Assembly: GCA_029582165.1 (NCBI GenBank)
Contig: CM055877.1
Location: 32,767,249-32,831,248, forward strand
Source of the DNA: Portulaca oleracea
Taxonomy: Eukaryota; Streptophyta; Magnoliopsida; Caryophyllales; Portulacaceae
Direction of reading: 5' to 3'
Length of the DNA stretch: 64,000 nt
Every line of letters starts with the position of its first letter. Within the stretch, counting starts at the first letter, position 1. The notes under the pieces were generated by a model. That model searched no databases. It was not told the DNA's origin and saw only the letters and a list, made by a program, of their open reading frames with translations. The position numbers were made by a program, and so were the translations under genes. Below, piece after piece: positions 57,739 through 64,000 of this stretch.

Positions 57739-58724
57739 TGATGTATATTTGATGGCCATATACATCAAGGTCAACTAGAGAAACATCAAAAACTCACCTA
57801 CATGGAAGAAGAGCTCACATCTCTCACATATCTCTCTATTTGGAAGAAATCTACAAGGGTACTCAAGTAATTTGCTCCTTAACTCAAGAACCATCAAGCT
57901 ATCATGGAAGGTGTCCTAGAGTGGCTTAATCTACATTCCAAGAGCTTTCCAATGGTTCAAGAATCTTTAGATTTGGTTAAGTATTGAGCAAGTTATCATC
58001 ATTTGTAATCTAGCTTAGTTCATTTGTTTCTTTCTGATGTAATCATTTGATTAGGATGATGTAAGCTAGATGGTTGTAGTTTCTTTCATATGACACGCCT
58101 AAGGGGACCTTTAGTAGTATAAATAGACCCCTTAGGGTGCTTTGTATCATCATTCAATCATATATCAAAATACAAACCAAACACATGATGTGTTGTTTCT
58201 CTATAGCTTTGTGCTAGTGTCTCTTCGTTTCTCTTGAGGGAGATCGAAACTATCCCCTTCTTCTATCCAAGATTGGCGTCCTTGGTGGTGATAGGAAGGA
58301 ATTGAAGGTATCTTGAAGGTGGTGTGTCTTTATCCTCCAAGAATCTTCAAAGCCATTATCATTCATTCATTCATCCATTCAAACGTTCATCTACATTCAT
58401 CCAACTTGATTGTTTTCCAAGCATCAAACGACTTGTAATTGTTCAAGGTGCATTCATTCTTCAATCAAACGCCAAGCATTCAACATTTGAACGTTCATCA
58501 ATCGCTCATCCATTCGTCATTCATCCTACAATCATCAATCGTTCACTCGTTCATCATTTCCATTTCGTTTGGTAACCATCTTTCATAGTTCTTTCCATCT
58601 ATTTCGTCCATTTCTACTCCATTTCTGGTTCTTTTGAACTTTGAGAAGGGAGATTCCTATCTTCGTTTTTAAAGATCCTTAGATTGTGTGTAATGTGATA
58701 ATCCCTTAGTCCCATTATGCATCA
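57739..58724 (+). repeat. 3' LTR
   Basis: Same length as the 5' LTR, preceded by PPT CAACCAGGGGAGTA. Confidence 0.95.
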
Positions 58725-58729
58725 TCTTT

Positions 58730-59669
58730 CCAAGGATTCATGAATCCTTCGTCAACAAAGTTTTTATGTATGGGATGTCTATCTCTGAGACTTGTAGAAA
58801 GTTACACAAAAAAATTGAGCAGCACAAAACTTCAAAATCATACACAACTCATAACATGCCTAGTATGGCCATATGAGCATTGCCAACAAGCTTTCCAAGC
58901 AAAAATGAGAGAACTGATGAAGACTAGGAAATGAAAAGATAGATTCTTGGCCTTTTCGATGCTACATATTCATGGTTCAGTTTACTTTGGCATCAAAGTA
59001 GTCAGCTATCTTATTTTATATGATTTTAAGGACATTATCTTCCCCAGAGTCCTTCCTAAGCGGGCATCACGGGAATCGTAACTTTTTGAACAATGGAACT
59101 TCAGACTGCACCCTCGGTCACTCGGTCAGCAGCTTACATCTTATCAGACTCACAATAAGGATCGGCAGCTCTATTCTCAGTACCGTCTTTGCTAAAACCA
59201 GACCTTCTTTCTCTTTTGAAGACCGGTACGAGCTGTGTACATTTAATGTAGTACATATTACATTTGCTCTTCAGCCACCCTACACCTCCTTATTCTTAAG
59301 TCAGTTTAAGAAACACTTGATGATATCATCTTAGGAGATTAAACTGGTATTCTGAGTTGCTGACAACCTCCAAGTAATCTATCTGAAGGTAACATTCCTG
59401 ATTAACTGAACAATGAATAGGTCTAAAGAACCCGATGACTTTCACATATTCGTTTACAAGATTTCATGACAAAGACGTCAAGCAGAAGCATGACCAAATA
59501 AAAAACAAGATTGCTAAAGGAGACTAGTGAGCACACCAGAGAGCTTTGTATCATTAATACCAGATGAGATGAGAACAGGCATGTGAGCTAATTTTGATGG
59601 AGCAAGCAGGATTCTCCACTGCAGTAGATTCTCTAAGCGAGTACTATTCATTATTTCAACTTTCAAGTA
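58730..59669. other. intron-derived sequence of the phosphorylmutase-like pseudogene
   Basis: No coding motif recognised on either strand. Confidence 0.4.
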
Positions 59670-59781
59670 GAAAGTTTGCCAGTTTGAACACCATACCTCC
59701 CAGTAAAGGTTTGCGGTTTGCCCTTGATATTGCTTCATTCTTTTACAAGATTTTGAGTGTATGCTCCTCTGCAGGCACTAC
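59670..59781 (-). pseudogene. phosphorylmutase-like internal exon remnant
   Basis: VVPAEEHTLKI and, after a frame break, EAISRAN and ANLYWE. The family has PAEEH-AKI and AIARANLY about 35 residues apart, so part of the exon is deleted. Confidence 0.6.
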
Positions 59782-60284
59782 CTGAAACAATCACAAAAAG
59801 GGTCATCATCCCATCAAAGTCTCGTGAAGAATGAGATATCAGCAAAATGCAAAAATTGAGATTTTAGCAAGAGTTTGAATTATTCAAAGCTAGTTACCTG
59901 TTTTCCTTTCATGTGTATTGGGGAAGGTAAACAGAGAACCAAACAATGTCAGAACATTTCATTTAGAAAAACAGTACACCATGTTACTCTTATGAATAAT
60001 TTAAATGCAGTCTTACTCCTAGAAACAAACTCAGAATAATCAGATTTCAGACACGTATACAAGACATATCTCAATCTCCATCAATGATCGTAAGCAACTC
60101 ACAGTACAATTGTCCAGTTAAGAATCATAGATTTTAGCCGCATTGACAATGTTCAAAGATCAGAACATGAAGTAGGCCAATGGCCTGGTATAAGTAACCC
60201 CACCCCAAGTTCAAATCTACATTAAGTTTGTTGGAGTTTATCAAAGAAATACTTGGTGATTCAGTAAGTTACCTAGATGGTACC

Positions 60285-60978
60285 TGTTAGAGATAAATAG
60301 CAAGGTAAAAGCGGAAGCGAATATATAATTGATTGAGATGACGAAAATTACGAAAAAATTCAGGAACCAAAAATAAGCGATGAGACAACACTAGATTTAC
60401 GTGGGAAACCGAAGAACTCGGAGAAAAACCCACGGACGGCGACAGCCAGATAATAATCCACTATAAGAAAGGAGGAGTACAACCTGATCACTATCACAAG
60501 GTGTGATGCGATCCACAACAGAGGAGATTACAACACAAATCTCTCTCACACACAACTCTCAATCTTTCTCTCTCGAGATACACTTGGGAAAATATTGGTG
60601 AGACCCTTTTTCTCTCTCAATATTTTCTCCCTCTCTGGCTCTCTATAACTCGATCATTGTTCGTCGTACTCGATGAGGCCGTGCGCCATGATTATGGTGG
60701 AGATACATGTATAATACTTATACTAATGGTGAGAGAAGGAAACTAGGTTAAAACATAATTAACCTAAGAAACAAAGACAAACAATCCGCTGCCGCTGAAA
60801 AAAAGGACTGGGACAAGACGCTGGGAGCGTTTGTCCCCCACTGGCAAGGGGCAAAAGGCAGGGAGTAGCTTCTTGTGTTGCGAAGCGCTGGCAGCGCCAG
60901 CTTCAAGTCGTCTTTTGAGATCGATTCTTCTCTCGTTCTGGACCCCACCAAGGATCCAATGGGCCACGAAACCCAACA
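60285..60978 (-). repeat. 3' LTR of the miniature element
   Basis: In plus orientation TGTTAGAGATAAATAGC to CCCAACA. Differs from the other LTR by substitutions and a 30-40-base length difference in the GC-rich GCTGGCAGCGCC segment. Confidence 0.92.
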
Positions 60979-61208
60979 AACTCCACCTTGGACCATGATC
61001 CGAGCCATTGGTCCAGACAAACATCTTGATTGTCGCTATCAACACGCCCACCCACAGGGCGTAGCCCCGCATGGCTCTAATGCGGTAAACATCATATACC
61101 GCTGCCTGGTCTCCTGATCTCCCTCCTGGGACAATCTCTTGCCATGCTCGGTTCTTCCTCCACCCGAGGAACATCAGGTTCATCAACCTGAACTGTTTGA
61201 GCAGCAAC

Positions 61209-61403
61209 CTACTCCACCTCGACCTCAAACTGCCCTGGTTCTCTTTCTTTAACCCTTTTGAAGTTCTCATCGCTCATCGTTACATCAGTCTTCGTGTAGG
61301 GATACTCAACATCCCTTACCCCGTGCTGAATAAGGACCGCCTTCAACTGCAGTCTCCCTGTTCCCTCGAATTTTGGAATTTCACACTTCATGATTGAAGC
61401 CAT
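61209..61403 (-). CDS. short gag-start frame of the miniature copia-like element
   Basis: 64 residues from ATG 61403, 8 bases after the PBS region: MASIMKCEIPKFEGTGRLQL, then KAVLIQHGV. Copia Gag proteins begin with such a K-F-E-I-x-K-F-D/E-G segment and continue into an LLVQQGL-like helix. Everything after is missing and the frame ends TAG after EVEVE. No function can be claimed. Confidence 0.6.
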   Translation of the reverse strand: MASIMKCEIPKFEGTGRLQLKAVLIQHGVRDVEYPYTKTDVTMSDENFKRVKEREPGQFEVEVE

Positions 61404-61426
61404 CTCCACCTTGCTCTGATACCACT

Positions 61427-62154
61427 TGTTAGCGATAAATAGCAAGGTAAAAGCGGAAGCGAATATATAATTGATTGAGATGACGAAAATTACGACAAAA
61501 TTCATGAACAAAAAATAAGCGATGAGACAACACACGATTTAGGTGGGAAACCAAAGAACTCGGAGAAAAAACCCACGGACGGCGACATCCAGATAATAAT
61601 CCAATATGAGAAAGGAGGAGTACAACTCGATTACTATCATAGGGTGTGATGCTATTCACAACAGAGGAGATTACAACACAAATCTCTCTTACACACAACT
61701 CTCAATCTTTCTCTCTCGGGATACACTTGGGAAAATATTGGTGAGACCCTTTTTCTCTCTCAATATTTTCTCCATCTCTGGCTCTCTATAACTCGATCAT
61801 TGTTCGCCGTACTCGACGACGCCGTGCACCGTGCGCCGTGATTATGGTGGAGATACATGTATAATACTTAACTAATGGTGATAGAAGGAAACTAGGTTAA
61901 AACATAATTAACCCAAGAAACGAAGACAAACATTCCGCCGCTGCTGAAAAAAAGGACCGGGACAAGATGCTGGGAGCATCTGTCCCCCACTGGCAGCGGG
62001 CAAAAGGCAGGGAGTAGCGTCTTGTGTTGGGAAGCGCGGGAAGCACCAGCTGCCGCGCTGGTAGCGGCAGCGCCAGCTTCAAGTCGTCTTTTGAAATCGA
62101 TTCTTCTCTCGTTCTGGACCCCACCGAGGATCCAATGGGCCACAAAATCCAACA
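61427..62154 (-). repeat. 5' LTR of the miniature element
   Basis: In plus orientation TGTTAGCGATAAATAGC to ATCCAACA, directly next to the reversed PBS (GCTCTGATACCA). Confidence 0.92.
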
Positions 62155-62195
62155 GTACCAAGTGTTGTAACTGTTAAGCAATGCAAACAACTCAC

Positions 62196-62235
62196 CAACA
62201 TCAGCAATGACGATAAAGCTAGGTACCACAGTACA
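62196..62235 (-). pseudogene. phosphorylmutase-like upstream exon remnant
   Basis: PSFIVIADV with phase-1 donor GTGAGT; in the family, IADADTGGG occurs here and the phase would supply the Asp. Short, so uncertain. Confidence 0.4.
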
Positions 62236-62239
62236 AATA

Positions 62240-63180
62240 TAGCCAGTATAGTGCTTGGACAAAAATGTCAACCAATTTTCCTTTTTAATCTCATCTTTAA
62301 AAATTGTCACAACTTTTTAAAAAAAGTCAAGAATGTTACTTTTAAATTCTATAACACGTTGAGCAAAACTACCACTCAATTTTCCTTTTTAATCTCATCT
62401 TTAAAAATTGTAATTAATGTTGCTTTTTAAAAAATAAAAAATGTCAATTTTAACTTATATAACAGGTTTATAGTTAAAATTTGAAAATTGTCACTGGTAT
62501 TTGAGCAAAACTGTCACTCAACTTCCCCATAAATTCAAAAATACCACTAGCCTCAATTAAAATTGTAAAAAGAGTCACAACGTTTTAGAGCTAGCAAAAA
62601 TCCCCTGAGTCCGCGTAATTTCGGGTTTAGACAAATTCAACATTGAATGAAAATTTGATGTTTGATATCCAGTTTTTCACATATTTTTTGGGTCGGAAAA
62701 ATCGGACAAGAATAAATTCGGGCCTAAATTGATTTTAAACAATAGAAGTTTGAAAAAAAATTGTGCTTAAATTTTTGGTCAAATGGTCAATGTCAAAATT
62801 CGAATGAAAATTCTATCACCATACCCGATCTTTTCCGGGTAGGACCAATTCAGGTTATCGGTTCATACACATTTTCGCCAACTCTACCACCTTTAATTTA
62901 TTTAAATTAATATATAAAAACAGAGTGCTCGAATAAAAATGTCATTCAACTTTCTATTTTAGTTAAAAATACCACTGATATTTAAAAACTGTTATTAATA
63001 TCACTCAACTTTCCAAAAACATAAAAAATATGACTTTTATCTTTTATAATAGGTAAAATTTGAAACTTGTCACTGGTATTTGGACAAAACTGTCTCTCAA
63101 CTTTCTCCAAAAGGTCTATAATGCAACGATCCTCAATTAAAATTGTAAAAAGTGTCAGACCTTACATTCATTTGAATTAA
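62240..63180. repeat. AT-rich region with diverged direct repeats
   Basis: 62492-62578 and 63071-63158 are related (CACTGGTATTTG, AACTGTC, CTCAATTAAAATTGTAAAAA). Shorter copies of CACTCAACTTTCC and TTTTTAATCTCATCTTTAAA lie between. Possibly the sub-terminal repeats of an unrecognised DNA transposon. No gene seen. Confidence 0.5.
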
Positions 63181-63187
63181 TATATAA

Positions 63188-63632
63188 AAGGAAAATTGGA
63201 TTCTAATAATGCGAACTTTTGGTCATATAAGACCTAATAATACGAACTTTTGGCCAGGTGATTAATAATACGAACTTTGACCCCCTGTTGCCTCGAACAA
63301 CACGCCACCGAGTTAAGATTAGTTTAACTCGGTGGCGATCCTAGCTGGCGGCGGAGGCACCTTGCCTTTGTATTTTGACCATGCCATGTCATCCTTTGAC
63401 TTAAAAAAACGCAAGCTCACTCCTTTTATTTTTCCCTCCTTTTGTGTGTCTCTCTCTCTCTCCTTCTAATAATATATCATCTTCAATTACCATTATTGTA
63501 GAAAATAACTCCCCCTTCTTTTCCTCCATCTCCCTCCTTCATCGTCACTCTTCACAACTCAGATCTGTCTCTCAAATTTTTTTCTCATCTTTTGCAAATC
63601 TCTCTCCTCTAATTTCGAATTTCGAACTTATT
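63188..63632 (+). other. leader region of the second GRF gene
   Basis: GGAAAATTGGATTCTAATAA at 63190, then three direct copies of TAATAAT-CGAACTTT (63204, 63235, about 63264). The start resembles 31258 upstream of the first GRF gene. A CT-rich stretch (63445-63470) follows. Confidence 0.55.
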
Positions 63633-63981
63633 AAGTCAGAAGGAGGTTCGAGTGGGGCGTCCTCTGGGTGGATTGTGAACGATGGACGCATAAAGTGTGA
63701 GCATGGTCTACCTCCTGTGCATAAGATTTGTCGAAGGGGAGAAAACGCTGGGTTAGGGTTCTATGGATGTCCAATGTGGAAGGTAAACCCTAAAATTTGT
63801 GGTTGGTTAGAGATTTTCTTTTATGAGGGCTGGGGGTTGAAATTAGGGTTTTTTTTTTTTCGATTTTGGGTTTGGGTTTGGGTTTTCCAGAACATGTACT
63901 AACTACTGATTGTGGTTTCAGTTAAAGCACCGTGATTGTGGATTCTTCAAATTGGAAAAAGGATTTGGTCGGGGAAGTTGA
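63633..63981 (+). pseudogene. second GRF zinc-finger gene, frameshifted and without start codon
   Basis: Exon 1 reads SEGGSSGASSGW, CEHGLPPVHKI and GFYGCPMWK, ending at 63782 before GTAAAC. Exon 2 starts at 63922 after TTTCAG with LKHRDCGFFK. The intron lies at exactly the same codon as in the 31850 gene. No in-frame ATG precedes the homology; the expected position (63633) reads AAG. One extra T at 63952-63953 destroys the conserved Trp of FFKW and leads to TGA at 63979. Reading past it in the other frame gives KDLVGEVEIGLVEQ up to the window end, so the coiled-coil part probably continues beyond. Confidence 0.65.
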
Positions 63982-64000
63982 AATTGGTTTGGTGGAGCAG

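Larger units (their letters stand above)
55095..58724 (+). mobile_element. gag-only LTR retrotransposon (3.6 kb) with perfect TSD
   Basis: LTRs 55095-56080 and 57739-58724 (986 bases each, about 13 differences, so near 99 percent identity), PBS, gag, PPT and TSD TCTTT (55090-55094 and 58725-58729). Interior is only 1.66 kb and has no pol enzymes. It inserted seven bases from the hAT MITE. Confidence 0.95.
60285..62154 (-). mobile_element. miniature copia-like LTR element (TRIM/SMART-like size class) with perfect TSD
   Basis: TSD GTACC at 60280-60284 and 62155-62159. LTRs 61427-62154 (5', 728 bases) and 60285-60978 (3', 694 bases) flank only 448 bases. On the minus strand the tRNA-iMet PBS TGGTATCAGAGC follows the 5' LTR. 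The interior has a 64-codon gag-start frame and no enzyme. LTRs are longer than in classical TRIMs, so the class name is by analogy. Confidence 0.92.
54003..62235 (-). pseudogene. carboxyvinyl-carboxyphosphonate phosphorylmutase-like (PEP mutase/isocitrate lyase family), interrupted pseudogene
   Basis: The last exon (54351-54003) reads GPFVEAPHNDEELTEIGQR, GYKVANMIEGGKTPLHT, EELKEMGFQLIVHPLTALYA, then KEKGTTRDHLDK and a short tail, clearly the C-terminus of the chloroplast phosphorylmutase-like family. It has a two-base deletion near 54228 (after PLHT) and a TAA at 54075-54077. An upstream exon remnant (59781-59670, after acceptor TTTCAG) begins VVPAEEHTLKI, then has a deletion, a seven-base insertion and ANLYWE. 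A third remnant near 62235-62196 reads PSFIVIADV before donor GTGAGT. The segment with TGGGNAL and EDQ expected between is absent. Its introns contain a MITE, a gag-only element and a small copia-like element. Not functional. Confidence 0.8.

Noticed and set aside
60764..61270. 168-codon minus-strand frame across the interior and 3' LTR of the miniature element
   Set aside because: Crosses the LTR boundary and has no domain; chance frame in GC-rich LTR sequence.
1..64000. tRNA, rRNA, riboswitch or satellite/telomere sequence
   Set aside because: None recognised. The iMet-tRNA-like words are PBS sequences next to LTRs.

Overview
The window is nuclear DNA of a flowering plant, most likely a eudicot. 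Evidence: spliced genes with GT/GC-AG introns, a plastid monothiol glutaredoxin, GRF zinc-finger genes and plant-type LTR retrotransposons and MITEs. There is no bacterial, organellar, rRNA or tRNA gene. I cannot name the species. Most of the 64 kb is transposable-element DNA; perhaps three ordinary host genes (one of them possibly element-borne) and one dead host gene remain.

Layout. 1-11063 (+): two linked copies of a gag-only (TR-GAG-like) LTR retrotransposon family, arranged LTR-internal-LTR-internal, with long non-coding arrays of hairpin-forming tandem repeats. 11064-14355 and 20727-about 23040: an older LTR element with a long, hairpin-rich LTR and no recognisable coding sequence. It is split by a complete gag-only element (14361-20721, TSD GCATG). 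23048-23640 (-): an unrecognised degenerate reading frame. 24747-31125 (-): a three-exon plastid glutaredoxin gene (GRXS14 type) with a predicted GC-AG first intron and a 4.7 kb second intron holding two hAT-like MITEs and two tandem duplications. 31255-33773: a GRF zinc-finger gene (+) facing the C-terminal exon of a Mutator-like transposase (-), possibly one element. 33774-35680: a probable gypsy-type LTR. 35681-36396 and flanking sequence: one LTR and internal DNA of a minus-strand copia-like element, itself split by a young Ty1/copia element (about 37775-45117). 46834-51637 (-): a gag-deleted relative of the first family. 52111-53292 (+): an intronless gene for a protein resembling the N-terminal region of plant DEAD-box helicase RH33-type proteins, without a helicase core. 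54003-62235 (-): a broken carboxyvinyl-carboxyphosphonate phosphorylmutase-like gene whose introns hold a hAT MITE, a 3.6 kb gag-only element and a 1.9 kb miniature copia-like element, each with a perfect target duplication. 63188-64000 (+): a second, damaged GRF zinc-finger gene with the same kind of leader as the first.

How it works together. None of the LTR elements in the window can move by itself: the gypsy-like ones have lost pol, and the copia copy has stop codons, a frameshift and a lost integrase catalytic residue. Several were nevertheless inserted recently, judging by near-identical LTRs and perfect TSDs, so they were probably mobilised in trans. The repeated theme is gag-only or smaller elements that keep LTRs, PBS, PPT and structured non-coding repeats. 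The most testable candidate for something undescribed is the GRF zinc-finger/coiled-coil/membrane-anchor gene convergent with a MULE transposase, seen once with the transposase fragment and once at the window edge.
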